NCBI GenBank assembly: GCA_001695595.3
Contig: MBPM02000035.1
Span: forward strand, 124,001 to 188,000
DNA from: Plasmopara viticola
Taxonomy: Eukaryota; Oomycota; Peronosporomycetes; Peronosporales; Peronosporaceae
Direction: 5' to 3'
Length of the DNA stretch: 64,000 nucleotides
Shown: positions 25,091 to 35,850 of the stretch, piece by piece
How the letters are laid out: each line of letters starts with the position of its first letter
Position numbering within the stretch: the first letter of the stretch is position 1
Notes under the pieces: generated by a model
The model's input: only the letters and a program-made list of their open reading frames with translations
Databases searched by the model: none
Told to the model about the DNA's origin: nothing
Position numbers and translations under genes: made by a program

Positions 25091-27710
25091 ATGACCAGCT
25101 TTGCAGCACCAACGCCGGGGACAAGCGCACAGACGACCGCGTCGACAGCGACTTCGACGCCCGTGACCACGTCTACTAGCGTGAATAATAAGAGTACGAG
25201 TCCTAGTGGCAGTAGTCCAGACAATTCTGGCGACAAGAACGGTCGTGGAGGTAGTGCAACGAATGCACAACCGAGCTCGAGTAGCGACGGGAGCAGTCCT
25301 CTGCGTCGTTTGCCAGCTGTTTTACGTACCCCTGGATCGAACGGTATTTCGACCAACACAAGCAGTTCAACCACGACGGCAAGCTTAGCCACGCGGCCAA
25401 TTAAGACTCAAACGACAACCCAGCCAAGTCAGATCCATACTTGTACGACGACCAACACTGTCACCGGTAACCAAGACATTACCGGTTTTGGACGGCGCCA
25501 CATCTATCCAAGTCAGTCAGTGTCTAGTCCTTTCCGTGACAATGGTGCGTTTTCGCCCGTCCAAATGCCACCAAAGTACTACGGCCCAGACAGTGGTCGT
25601 GTCACGACGAGCTCGTCGTCATACAACCACAACCACTCTTCTCCTATGTCTTCCCCTGCCATGACGGACCAGCCGTGGGCTGGCAATTCCGCCACACGTG
25701 GTTTAAAACGACACTTGCCTCAGCCATACGATGGATACGGTGGCCGTGGATCCAGTGGTCCGAGTCTACGGATCCCTGACTACCGACCTAGTATACAAAA
25801 CGCTACGAATGCAGGCACACAGTTGATAGCTCGGCGAGGTCCAAGCAGTGTTAACAGCTCACGATCCGTGCCTTTGATGCAGCCAATGTACAATATGCCA
25901 CCGAATGAAGATCCGAGACAATACGAGCCTTCAGGCGAAGCGCGTCACCCTCAGGATAGCACAAGATACGAAACGTGGACGTCTAAACAACTTCGAAAAA
26001 AGTGTTCACATCTCAAGCTTCGTGGGCTAAAAAATGTTAAGAAACACGTGATGGTGGAAGCATTGTATCGATATTATCGCAATCAACGGTTGAAAGAAAT
26101 GGCCAGTGCTGCTAGTACCGAAAACATGAGCCCTGCGTCTCAACAGCAGGAGATTTCGTCGCCACAACAACAACCACAACAACGACGAATGGACAGTCGA
26201 CGACCAGCAAGTGTGGGAGGTAACTCTTTACTCGGTTTACGCTCTAATCCGCAGTATTTATCGCGATATGATCAATGCAACGGTCAACAACTGTCTCAGT
26301 ATGACTCGTACTCGTCAAGGTCTCGAAGCTATGGTAAATATGGCAGTCAAAGTCCATCGCCACCATCAAGTGGTGAAGACAGCCATCCACCACGACCTGG
26401 TCCGACTAAGTCTAATAATAGTAAGTATTACCAAGACGAAGAGAATAAAAGTGAGTCTCAGTTCAAGGAAGTTCCAGTGACTTCAGAAGATGTGATTCGT
26501 CTAGTGGATGTCGTACTTTCTTCTGAGTTTGTTGATCGACTAGCAGCCGAGCTATCGCGCTGGCAGTTTTGGGTCGATGTACGGGAAATGTATATTGCAC
26601 TATTGAATCGACAACATCCACCGGGATCTAGTAGTACAAAAGGGGAAAGAGCTCCTGTGGGAAGTGGAAGTGCGACCAACTCGCGCAATTTTAAGTGGAG
26701 TAGCATGCAACTGTGGGAAATTTGGAAAGAGCTTTCGTTTGCGTACACTAAGACGTGTTTCGAGTTTACCGCTGCTGGTATGAACAAGAGTGAGCCAAAC
26801 TATATATCGCTTAATCATACGGGGGGTTGAAGCGCTTTGTTTTTTGCCGCGTACATTTGTATGTGTCAATTGATGGGCGTGGAAACCTCAAGATGAAATG
26901 CGATAGCGTAAATTTGCTTTATGTGCAAATGATCGGTTATACTGACAATTTTGTTTGCTATTTGTTGCAGGAGTCGACGACCGAGAGTACATAAATTTTT
27001 GTGACGGGAGGCCTGATGTGTACTATTTGCACCAGCGCTTACACCTCCGACCAGATTTACTGCATCTTATCAAGTCGAATGAATATATTGACGAAAAATG
27101 TACGAGCGAAGCGTCGGAATCAATTGCTCATGAGCAACAACAAGCACAACAGCAGCAACAAGCTGGCCCATTGGTTGGGTCTGGCTCTCCAATGTTGCGC
27201 ACCCTGAAACGCTACAAACGTTCTGTCCCTATTGCCGTAGCTGGAGCTTCGTCTGGTGCCTATAACAGCGCGCGGGCTATTGCTGCCTTTCGTAATGGAA
27301 CTGCGTGTGTCGATGGCTCTGGTACGGCCGATGGAGCAAATAATGGCGGTCCTGGTTCTGGTCAACGAGGTCGGGACTCACGCGGTCCATCACCTGAAGA
27401 AAACAGTACAGAAAACTCGGAGACGACAGGCGAAGAAGGCAGTAGTAATGCAGCCAACTCGAACGCAAGTAATAGCTCGCAGGATGTGTCGATGTGTGCC
27501 GCTTTGGCAGAGCAAAAATACTTTGGACTTTTGTTGCAAAACTTTGAAGTGATATTCGAGTCGTTGCACAATAAAAAGGTGCTCTTAGCGACACTGCGCA
27601 AGGACAGCAAGGCTCCTGATCAATTGATCGCCGATTTACATGACGACATTCACGTCTTGTCGGCATTGAAGAAAGAATTTCGCAATAAGTTGCGGCGCAC
27701 GATACAGTGA
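25091..27710 (+). CDS. Low-complexity protein with SAP-like helical segment
   Basis: Exon 1 runs from the ATG at 25091 (an open TTG lies 13 codons upstream) to about 26777. Exon 2 is 26971-27710, after a TTTGTTGCAG acceptor. The donor is ambiguous: GGTATGA at 26778 or AGTGAGC at 26790, both phase 1 and in frame. The first choice gives 808 residues. Residues 1-290 are rich in Ser, Thr, Pro and Asn. Residues about 293-330 (YETWTSKQLRKKCSHLKLRG and the following helix) resemble a SAP or LEM-type helix-extended-helix DNA-binding motif. A Gln-rich stretch follows. Two conserved-looking blocks lie near 463-505 and 545-603, then another Gln-rich tract and a helical, charged C-terminus of about 70 residues. 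This suggests a nuclear or chromatin-associated factor, by inference only. I do not recognise the family. Confidence 0.7.
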
Positions 27711-28029
27711 GATGCTGGTAATTTTTTTTCGGTGTAAATGGTTGTAGATAATGTCTTGAAGAAGCGTCTGTTTGAAAGATTTTGCGGTTGCTAAAAAACT
27801 TGTTCAGAATAATTTTAGATAATGAGAAAATTTCAATTATTTAAGTAACAAGAGCTCTGCGAGGTATTCAATTGACCACCATTTTGTTAGATTAAATCTT
27901 AGAGGCTGAATTATTTGATATTTTTTATTCCTACCTACATATTTTATATGCACCGCTATACTAAAGTGAATTCTTCATTCTTGAAAAAAGCATTATACGC
28001 AAACCAAGGCAAAAATCGTGACGGTATCA

Positions 28030-28054
28030 GGAGCCACCATCCCTTGGTGGTTCC
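28030..28054. repeat. Inverted repeat, 10-bp stem
   Basis: GGAGCCACCA and TGGTGGTTCC flank a 5-base spacer and pair fully with one G-T wobble. The hairpin is 320 bases past the stop of the gene at 25091-27710 and is followed by CTTTTC. It could be an RNA structure or part of a repeat element. Confidence 0.45.
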
Positions 28055-28174
28055 TTTTCAGAAAAGTTTGAGGCTCGGCTATATATAATGTTCGTCAGAT
28101 CCTCCCAGCTACGACCTCGATTACATCCGTATCAAGTGTAATTCACCACTCTTTGACTAGTATACAAAAAGTCA

Positions 28175-29095
28175 ATGAACATAACGATGACAGAAAAGGA
28201 AGCAAAGAAGGCTGCTTGCTGCCCAGGTCGTTTCACAATGTGTAAGCCTTCTCCTATGGAGGTTGCTTTGGATTTTGAAGGTGTCTCTGCACCGATATCG
28301 GTCCCTGCGTCTAAGGCTGCGCTTGCCACAAGAGGTACGCCTGAGCCATTGGTTGCGAACTTTTTAGAGTCCGCCCTCCAGAGAGTACCTTAATAATATT
28401 TTTTTAGAAAGACTTCCACCAAAGCGGTGACAAGCGCGTGTCTACTGTTCTTCCTCGCCCAGTGGTCTGCCTACTTCCCCATTCGGTATGACGAGGAGCG
28501 CCGCGTGCACTACATCGAGCCCTTTCATGGCTCTTTGCTCACTATGGCTGCAAAAAGACAGGCGAACGACGACGATGTCGGTACAGCCTCATCCCCCCTG
28601 GGTACACATCAAAACGTGGTCGATTTAATGTCAGACTAATCGATTATGTGTAAAGCTACATCCGTAAGGAATGAGAACGTCATACTGTCCCGGGATGAAG
28701 ACCTGACACGGAATGCCCTAGTTGGTAAAATACCAAAAATAGAGACCAATATAAAAAAGTTGAGGTCAAAGACGACAATTTTTGGCTCATTCCATGGTTC
28801 CCAAGATCACTAACGCAGTCGGCAAGAGGCCATATGACTCTCCCACCGCTAAGTACCAATGCTATTTGTGAAATCTATTCACTCTCTTAATAGCAGCTCA
28901 GAGTGAGGAGCTCTCCGGATCATTTGGTCGGTATGAAGAACAGTATGCGCATCTGCTTCGCGAACTGATAGCTCTCTGGAGGGCTAGCATGTACGAACGG
29001 AATTTGGCATTGCTAGCGCAACGTAATGGCAGCTATGCGCGGGCTTTGGTACCTCATCAGCTCCAGCTCAAATGTTTCACTTGTTGTCGAAATTA
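28175..29095 (+). pseudogene. Fragmented unrecognised coding region
   Basis: Three open stretches on the same strand have protein-like composition. The first, 28175-28393, starts with ATG and contains MEVALDFEGVSAPISVP. The second, ending at 28639, starts at GTG and contains FPIRYDEERRVHYIEPFHG. The third, about 28872-29095, reads SGSFGRYEEQYAHLLRELIA and ALLAQRNGSYARAL. They could be exons of one gene, but no convincing set of GT/AG borders joins them. The 33 bases between the first two contain a stop and no room for a normal intron. A broken gene, possibly a gag-like protein of an element, is the most economical reading. No family is recognised. Confidence 0.3.
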
Positions 29096-30287
29096 GTTTG
29101 AAAACAAGGGTGGCTTGCATGAATGCCTTCCCTCTTGGCACTTCCAAGTGCTGACGATATCGCTTTCGGTTTGAGCCTCTGTATGAATTAGTGTTGCAAA
29201 GAGACTTTGAAGCTACCAGAAAAATGAAGAGCTCCGCACTAATCTTACAACCCCGATCGCACTTTTTTAATCTCGATGAGCAAGCCGGTCAGTACTCAGC
29301 TAAAAAGGGGTTGATATCTCTTCCATCATTGCTGTCTGCGGGCTTCAGATTGAGCGCCCTGTTGTAACTTTAAGTGAAGTAACTGTGCCCATGTTGCTAA
29401 ACCTTTAGTTATAAAGTTATATCATTTTTTAGAAGGGACGAGTCTACGATTCCAACGAACCTTTTCCCAAAAGACGAAATCTGAACCGCATGTAGTTCCC
29501 TTAAAGATATTTCATGCTGATGTTGGCACTAGCATTGCTTGCACATAATTAAAAAAGTACTTGTTTGGGCCGAATGGTCCCGCTAATTTATTATTGCATA
29601 TCGGTTGGTTCATCCTGCCTAAACGTTTTTTCTGATTATGCATTGACATCAACTCATCCCGATTTTTGCGCCAAAGCTTTATGCTACGTATGATCGAAGC
29701 AATCTTCTTTGCCACCTTTTATTTACAGGAGTAGCCACAACTGCGTGCATTTTCATGTCTAAGTCTTTTGCATAAATGTGTTGGACTGTGGCCCAAGATA
29801 GACTTTCCTTTTGATGAGAATTGGTTTGGTGAGTAAGTAATTTGTAAAGACTTCGCTTGAGACAAAGCGGCGTGAGCGTTCAGCTAATCCGATGATAAGG
29901 CCTTTAATTTGGTAATTATCGACAAAAGGAAAGGAAAGAGCAAGTGCAAGGCTTGCCGTCGTCTGGATGCTCAGTAACGACAATATGTGCGAAGTTTTGG
30001 CCTTTGAAGCTAAACGTGACGAGAACCAACTGCTATGCAATTTTCAATCAAAAACAAAGGTCTAAAGAGTGCATTGTTCTGTTTTCGTTCGAAAGAGATT
30101 TGTATCTACTGTTCATGATCGTCGAAAATCAAGAAAATGGTCTTGAAGCTCAGGGCACGAAGTTCAGCGCTACTGTCGAGTATGCTATATCACAGGTCCG
30201 CCTAGCTGGAAAGAGCAATATCTTACAATAAATTTTTTTTAAATTACCGCCCGTTCACAAACTCTAATATCTTCTGTTCGCGTCAAC

Positions 30288-31257
30288 ATGTCTGGACGCG
30301 TGAGCGAACACCACCAAGAAGAGGTGCGCACGATAATTAGATCAACTTATATCTAAAAAGTTACACGTGATTTTGTCAAATAGCTAGGAAAATTCCTCAA
30401 GTTTTTTCGTTCGCGTCTGAAGACGCACTTGGAGAACGTTGAAGCTGATTTTGAAGACACACGCTCGGACCGCCTGTCGTCTGAGGAAGTGTATAGTCAA
30501 AAAGACATTCAGGAAGCCATTAAATCGTTATGCTTTGCTGTTAAGGTAATAACTAGCGTTTTTTACCTGACAATGAAGTAAACAGATTCTATTATAGGCC
30601 AATATCCGTAGCGAACTACAAGACACGATCAATATGATGGCATTGTTACTGCGTCAGATCTTTATTAAGGCCGAAGACAGCGTACGTGAAGTCAACAAAA
30701 GAACTGAGAATACTGTGGTGGTGGTGAAAATTAATTCTGTTGAATAGAATTTGGTGCTTGGTCTGGATATTGCCATGGTGGAAGATAAAGAGCTGCTTGA
30801 GCGTGTGGAGCAACTTAGTGTCTTGGAGTGGACAAGTGAAGACTCGAGGAGCGCGGCTCAAGTGAAAGCAGTGTCAAAGACAAAGGTGCAAGTCACTAAT
30901 GACTTGGTAGGAAATTTAGAAAGGAAGCGGCATCATGATAGGGAACAGCACCAAACCGAACTCTGTGCAGCAAAACTGACTTTTAAGCAGCAGCAAGAGG
31001 CGCTGGAAGCAACACATGCAAAGGAGTTGCGCAAGTTGCAGCGGAAACTTGAGCAAGCGAACGAACGTGTAGAAACCTTGGAGAAAGAAGTGGATAACGG
31101 TCGGCAGCATATTGCTAAGACGACACAGTTCCAGACGATGAAGCGTATGGTGACAACCAAAAACCGACAGCTCCAAGAATTGCGAAGCCGACTGCAGCGG
31201 TATGAGCCGGAATTTGCAGAAGATGATGGTGAAACGAAGAATGCTGATGAGGATTAA
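30288..31257 (+). CDS. LZTFL1: LZTFL1 (BBS17) ciliary coiled-coil protein
   Basis: Four exons, 30288-30323, 30384-30545, 30598-30681 and 30748-31257, join in phase 0 across introns of 60, 52 and 66 bases to give 263 residues (about 300 in human). The N-terminus has the family motif EHHQEE, followed by FLKFFRSRLK. The next part, with EDTRSDRLSSEEVYS and ALLLRQIFIKAED, matches the region before the coiled coil. Residues about 130-240 are heptad-rich coiled coil. The C-terminal block MKRMVTTKNRQLQELRSRLQ followed by RYEPE is diagnostic. LZTFL1 binds the BBSome and controls its entry into cilia. Here it would act in zoospore flagella. Exons 1-3 are short, so only the last exon shows as a long ORF. 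The first donor, GTGCGC, is slightly unusual. Confidence 0.88.
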
Positions 31258-31495
31258 GTGGTAGTATGGTACAGCTTTAGCATTTTCTTGGAGTACCTGT
31301 GGTTCGCTGTTATATTAGAATGAGCAATTCAAATGCTGAGTCGATGAGTCCTTCTTTAAGCATATTTGTTCTGATTACCCGCTTGAGTCTAAATAATCCC
31401 GCAAGTTGGGTATTACCAGCACGAGAACGTAGCAGCTGAAGCAATAGATTTGTCCATACCATTGATACAACTGTCCACTCGAGCTCGTTTCTTGC

Positions 31496-31835
31496 TTACA
31501 GGCCGAGCTTGGTGCGACGCCAATGGCGGCGCTTCGCATTGTACTTGATCGTGTTGTCGGTACGCAGACGAATCCACTGCGGAATCGGGCGGTTCTGTTT
31601 AGCCTTCTTGGCAAGAATACGCTTGGTACGGAAGGTCTTGTGCGACGGCTGCAATCAATACCAAAAAGATGAGACATTAGAGAACTTTTTTCGCGTTGCT
31701 GTATTTAGATTTGTTTCGATGCAGTATCAACGCTGCACCAGGAAGAGCTCGATCGTTGACGCAAGGCTCAAAAAGTCTTGCTACTTGGCTGCTAAATGCG
31801 ACCGACACCTTCATATCCCCATGTACACGCACCAT
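31496..31835 (-). CDS. RPL39: 60S ribosomal protein L39
   Basis: The main exon, 31648-31496, encodes 50 residues that begin [15 protein letters not shown] and end [12 protein letters not shown], with [12 protein letters not shown] between. This is L39, a tiny basic protein lining the nascent-peptide exit tunnel of the large subunit. The exon lacks a start codon and is preceded by a GATTGCAG acceptor. The initiator must lie upstream. The nearest ATG directly followed by a good donor (ATG then GTGCGT) is at 31835-31833, giving an intron of 184 bases and a 51-residue protein of normal length. That first exon is inferred from position and phase alone. The out-of-frame ATG within the 3' end of the intron is not used. 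The gene is convergent with LZTFL1 and divergent from the GPCR-PIPK gene. Confidence 0.9.
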
Positions 31836-32172
31836 TTTAACAGAAAATTATTTGGACTGTGGTGCTCGTAGCCAGCCAAATTCACAGGACAACGTTTTTA
31901 CCAACTCGTAAAAAAGACTTATTACCCCGTATGATGTGCAACACACCAGCTAATATGCTGTAATCAAGAGTTGCACATAATTTGTAGCATGGGACAGCCT
32001 CATAATTATGACTCTGTGCTCCATATTAATTATATTGCAACGACGTCTTGATACTTACGGCCTTTGAATATTTCAACTCATCGCCTTTCACAGGTGTCCG
32101 CTGAGATTCACTCGAGCTTTGGATACTCAGAATCCACCCAATCTATGCGCGTCTCATTCCTAATTTGACCAG
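31836..32172. promoter_or_regulatory. Divergent region between RPL39 and GPCR-PIPK gene
   Basis: Just before the ATG of the kinase gene, 32154-32167 reads TCATTCCTAATTTG. This resembles the oomycete initiator consensus (TCATTYYNCAWTTT), with two mismatches. If it is the transcription start, the leader would be under 20 bases. The rest holds the 5' flank of RPL39; I see no other motif. Confidence 0.35.
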
Positions 32173-35100
32173 ATGGAAGAGGATGTTGCCTCCTCGGAGC
32201 TACCACGGCCACTTGCGGAGGCTTGTGACGTGGTTTCGGGTGCCTCTGCATTCTCCGTGTCGCCTTCGTCATCGATTCAATCAGCGCAAACTCTCCAACG
32301 CTCCGTGGGTGACACTGGAGCTTCGACCTTTTCCGTGTCCCCATCACCTCTTTCGTCGCCGTTGCATTCGACTGTACGTCTCCCAGTCACTACCACGATG
32401 CCATTGCCATCTATCGAGCCGTCTACAGGCTCGTCCGAATCCGCTTCGCCTTTAAGATCGGCTTTGCGTACGCATAAGCGACCATTAAAGCCTCAACTTT
32501 CTCGAAGAGTCTCTATCGAGCAAATGAATCGAGATCAAGACCGAAACAGCATGTTGCACCAATCAGCAGCTTCCGAGTCGGCACACTCAGACTCTGACGC
32601 TAGTTTGAGGCTCCGACGAACGCCAAATAATAGCAACCCGTCCCATGGTAATTCTTTTCATATGCGAGACTCGGTATTGCGTAAATTGTCATCCAATGTT
32701 GGTGGATTACGCGAAAGTTTCTTTATGGTTCTTGGTCGAAGCGCAACGGCTCATGACCCGCTGGAATTGTCTTCAAATCAAGAGTTTAATCTCGCTGTGA
32801 TTGATGAAAGTGGTGGATTGGACGAAAATATCGGACAGATTCTCAAACCGCAAGTGGCGTTTAGCAAGTGGTCGCAAGATGACTACATCGTTCTCTCCTT
32901 GGGACTTGTGTTACTATTGATTATGATTATCTTGACGTTGACGATCAATCGAGTAGATGGTTTCAATATTGATTCTGGACTCGTCTTCGGATCTCTATTG
33001 ACGCTCATTCTCTGCGTCTGTGTCTTCGTCACGTATCATGGCGTTCAGAGCTATCAAAAACATCCAAATCCGTTAATTTACTACAAGTGTGTGATCGATA
33101 TGTGCCTGGCGTTGCGGTTTCTGATGGACCCAATGCTATTGAACATGGGGGTATACAATTCCTCTGAAGAGTCTTCGTGTGCGTATCTCTCGGGCTTGAC
33201 TCAATTTTTGTATCTGTCGAGTGATTGTTGGTACTTTGCTCAAATTGTCGATCTCTATTGGTCCCTTACAAACCCTTTTATGAGTGTCAAAGCTAATCGA
33301 AGACGATTTAAGATTATGGTCTATTCGGCTGGTACACTTACGGGCCTCATTGCTGCCTTGGTTCCAAGTATCTATGGCTTGGCAGATGGCGATTATTGCT
33401 GGACAAGGCGTAAAACGACTAAAGATCCAATTGAACGCGACTTTTTTCGTCTTAATCGAGGCAGTTGGCTACTTTTTTACATGTGGATGATTCTGTTTTA
33501 CCTCTCTGGTATTACAGTGTTAATTTTTGGTATCAAACGCCTTCGTTCAGGGCTGCGGGATACGCTCCAGAGTCGTCGAGAAATGCTTCGCAATGGTGCT
33601 TTATCAATCCTGAGTTATACCATTTATTGGACCATTGTCTTTATTTGGTACGCTCTGTCCTTTCAAACGCGTACGAAATATGACCAAAATGGCAACCTTC
33701 CGCCTAGTCGCGTGTTTCGGATGTTTACCTTTACTCTCTCGTCGCGTGGGGTGGTGGACTATCTAGTGTGGTTTACAATTAATAGTCCCAGTGTCATTCG
33801 TCCATCTTGGCTCCGCTTTTCCTCTGATTCTGCGGACAAACAATTTAGTGCACAACTTAACACGGCACTCCAAGAAGAACTCATATATTTTACAATTGCA
33901 GGAATGACTTGTGCGATCCAAAGTGCAGAAGACGATTTGCGTCGACTGCAAAGGCGAACTCCGACCCAGGAACTTGTTTTGGGAGCTAACGATCTTGAAT
34001 CCCGTGACAGTAATTTGTCACTTGGAGAAGCTGCGACTCGAGCCACTGGATTTGCGGGAGCTGGAAGTAGTAGTAAATTGCTGCAAAGTGTGCAACGGTA
34101 TCGAATCGTTAGTACGATTACTGAAGTCATTAAAGCGAGTCGTCATCGTCACAGCAGTACCGATTCGGATCCTCAGAGAACTAGTCGCGAACCTGATCGG
34201 AGCTTTGATATTCCACACGATGAGCGATCGAGACACCAAAGGACGCAGACGACCGATTGTGGCGTCGAATCAATGGACCGACGCCACAATCCGTCGTCTG
34301 CATCCACGCTTGCGACTTCCACTGGGCCTCGAGCACCGTCTGGCAATCCGGGTGGTAGCGCGTCGATTCGGTTCACGCCGTACAAACCTCAAGCATTTGC
34401 AAAGTTGCGCCAAGCATTTGAGATCAAAGCGGCAGATTTTATCAAATCGTTCCAAACGAGTACGAAACCAAACATTAGCGAAGGTGCAAGTGGTGCCTTT
34501 ATGTTTTTTAGTGGGGATAAAAAGTATATTGTCAAATCGATGGGCGAGGAAGAAGCGCGATTTTTGTGTGAGATTGCCGACAAGTATACCGACTATTTGA
34601 TCCTTAATCCAAGCTCGTTGATTACCAAGTTTTATGGCTGTTTTAAGATTACAATGTACGACCGACGGTTTTACTTTATTGTGATGGAAAATCTGTTTGA
34701 TGTGATGGCGGAAGGCGTTCAGATCCATCATCGATTTGACATCAAAGGTTCGTGGGTAAATCGGAGCTACAAACGCCCTCGTCGCGGGGCAAAAGTAAAA
34801 TGCCGTCATTGCTCCATGATGTTCAAATATGGCGCGAAGAAAAAAGTGTTGCAGTGCCCAAACGTTGTGGGACTGCACGAACCGAACGTTGTTTTAAAAG
34901 ACAATGATTTGCGTACAAGAATGCGCATTGGTACGGTTGAAGGCGTGCGTCTGTTTAAACAATTGCAAGATGATTCGCTCTTTCTGTGTGACCTCGGCAT
35001 TATGGATTATAGTTTGTTACTTGGGGTGATGGATATCGAATTTGTCGTGGACCAACCGATTAAATCTTTGGAGAATTCTGTCATTAGTGAACGCACGGCT

Positions 35101-35850
35101 GGGAATACGGCGACAAATCAGGCAAGTCTACCGGTTTCGGATAATATGAGCAATGACAGTTTTATCTCTGGGTTTTCGTCCTCGACTTCGTCGTCGACCA
35201 CCATTCAGAATGTGGTTGGAAAAACCAGTACTTTGCGTCAACACCTTGGAATTGCACCGAGTGTGCACTCACTCTTTCATCAGTCGGAAAATCCGCTCAA
35301 CATGTCGCGATCTTCACCGACGGGTTGCGAACCCCAACCGAAACGTTCGATGCGTAAAAGCACGCGTGTGTTTGGACCGGGGTATTACTATGTGGGAATT
35401 ATTGATATTTTGCAGACGTGGACCGTGCAAAAACGACTCGAGCGGTTCTGGAAAGTTGATATCCAACAAAAAGATGGCGAGGGTTTATCTGCGATTGATC
35501 CTGTGCGGTACCAGCGGCGATTTGAGTCGAAATTACGCGAAATTATCTCGATTCCGAAGGAATACTTTCATCGTCAACGCAATAATGAGCAACCGAATGG
35601 TTTGTTTCAGTCCGTCCAACGTATCAGTCCAGTGTTGCGAGCTGCTGCTGCGTTCGAAGATGCTGCAGCTGCTATGGAAGCTCGACGCGAACTGGCTCGT
35701 GCTCGGAACGATTCGACGGACACCGACACGTCAGGCACGTCATGCAATGCGACCGACGACCTGGAACAGGCGGGTAGAAATCCACAACCAATTCTATTGC
35801 CGTTTAATCAACGACTCATTTCAAGAAATTCGTCAGATCTCGTCGTATGA
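32173..35850 (+). CDS. GK: GPCR-PIPK: seven-helix receptor fused to PIP kinase
   Basis: An intronless ORF of 1225 residues starts at an ATG. Residues 1-230 are polar and Ser-rich. Membrane segments lie at about 238-258, 268-288, 302-320, 340-362, 381-402, 432-453, 475-496 and possibly 514-536, forming the receptor-like module. The conserved basic stretch KRLRSGLRDTLQSRRE follows helix 6. A Ser-rich linker leads to the lipid kinase at about 740-1140. The motifs are SEGASGAF (nucleotide loop), YIVKSM (Lys), RFDIKGS, CDLGIMDYSLLLG, the IID of YYVGIIDILQTW, and an activation-loop segment ending in AIDPVRYQRRF. The kinase family makes PtdIns(4,5)P2 or a related lipid at membranes. Oomycetes carry about a dozen such GK genes, linked to zoospore behaviour and development. 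A Cys pair in KCRHC and another cysteine near LQCPN sit in an insertion after DIKGS. Which GK member this is cannot be told here. Confidence 0.95.
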   Translation: MEEDVASSELPRPLAEACDVVSGASAFSVSPSSSIQSAQTLQRSVGDTGASTFSVSPSPLSSPLHSTVRLPVTTTMPLPSIEPSTGSSESASPLRSALRTHKRPLKPQLSRRVSIEQMNRDQDRNSMLHQSAASESAHSDSDASLRLRRTPNNSNPSHGNSFHMRDSVLRKLSSNVGGLRESFFMVLGRSATAHDPLELSSNQEFNLAVIDESGGLDENIGQILKPQVAFSKWSQDDYIVLSLGLVLLLIMIILTLTINRVDGFNIDSGLVFGSLLTLILCVCVFVTYHGVQSYQKHPNPLIYYKCVIDMCLALRFLMDPMLLNMGVYNSSEESSCAYLSGLTQFLYLSSDCWYFAQIVDLYWSLTNPFMSVKANRRRFKIMVYSAGTLTGLIAALVPSIYGLADGDYCWTRRKTTKDPIERDFFRLNRGSWLLFYMWMILFYLSGITVLIFGIKRLRSGLRDTLQSRREMLRNGALSILSYTIYWTIVFIWYALSFQTRTKYDQNGNLPPSRVFRMFTFTLSSRGVVDYLVWFTINSPSVIRPSWLRFSSDSADKQFSAQLNTALQEELIYFTIAGMTCAIQSAEDDLRRLQRRTPTQELVLGANDLESRDSNLSLGEAATRATGFAGAGSSSKLLQSVQRYRIVSTITEVIKASRHRHSSTDSDPQRTSREPDRSFDIPHDERSRHQRTQTTDCGVESMDRRHNPSSASTLATSTGPRAPSGNPGGSASIRFTPYKPQAFAKLRQAFEIKAADFIKSFQTSTKPNISEGASGAFMFFSGDKKYIVKSMGEEEARFLCEIADKYTDYLILNPSSLITKFYGCFKITMYDRRFYFIVMENLFDVMAEGVQIHHRFDIKGSWVNRSYKRPRRGAKVKCRHCSMMFKYGAKKKVLQCPNVVGLHEPNVVLKDNDLRTRMRIGTVEGVRLFKQLQDDSLFLCDLGIMDYSLLLGVMDIEFVVDQPIKSLENSVISERTAGNTATNQASLPVSDNMSNDSFISGFSSSTSSSTTIQNVVGKTSTLRQHLGIAPSVHSLFHQSENPLNMSRSSPTGCEPQPKRSMRKSTRVFGPGYYYVGIIDILQTWTVQKRLERFWKVDIQQKDGEGLSAIDPVRYQRRFESKLREIISIPKEYFHRQRNNEQPNGLFQSVQRISPVLRAAAAFEDAAAAMEARRELARARNDSTDTDTSGTSCNATDDLEQAGRNPQPILLPFNQRLISRNSSDLVV

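Larger units (their letters stand above)
27711..30287. other. Intergenic with unrecognised coding fragments
   Basis: Between the SAP-like gene and LZTFL1 the only structure I can point to is a hairpin at 28030-28054 and the coding-like fragments at 28175-29095, listed separately. From 29100 to 30287 I see nothing that supports a gene. Confidence 0.4.

Noticed and set aside
28427..28639. Crinkler-type effector suggested by LLFFLAQ
   Set aside because: The LxLFLAK motif is not matched, the frame begins at GTG and no conserved N-terminal CRN sequence is present.
31375..31677. ORF starting MSHLFGIDC across the RPL39 exon
   Set aside because: It reads RPL39 in the wrong frame and includes the intron end; L39 in the correct frame is unambiguous.
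33911..34878. Long alternative frames on both strands inside the GPCR-PIPK gene
   Set aside because: They are shadows of a conserved coding region with recognised kinase motifs in the main frame.
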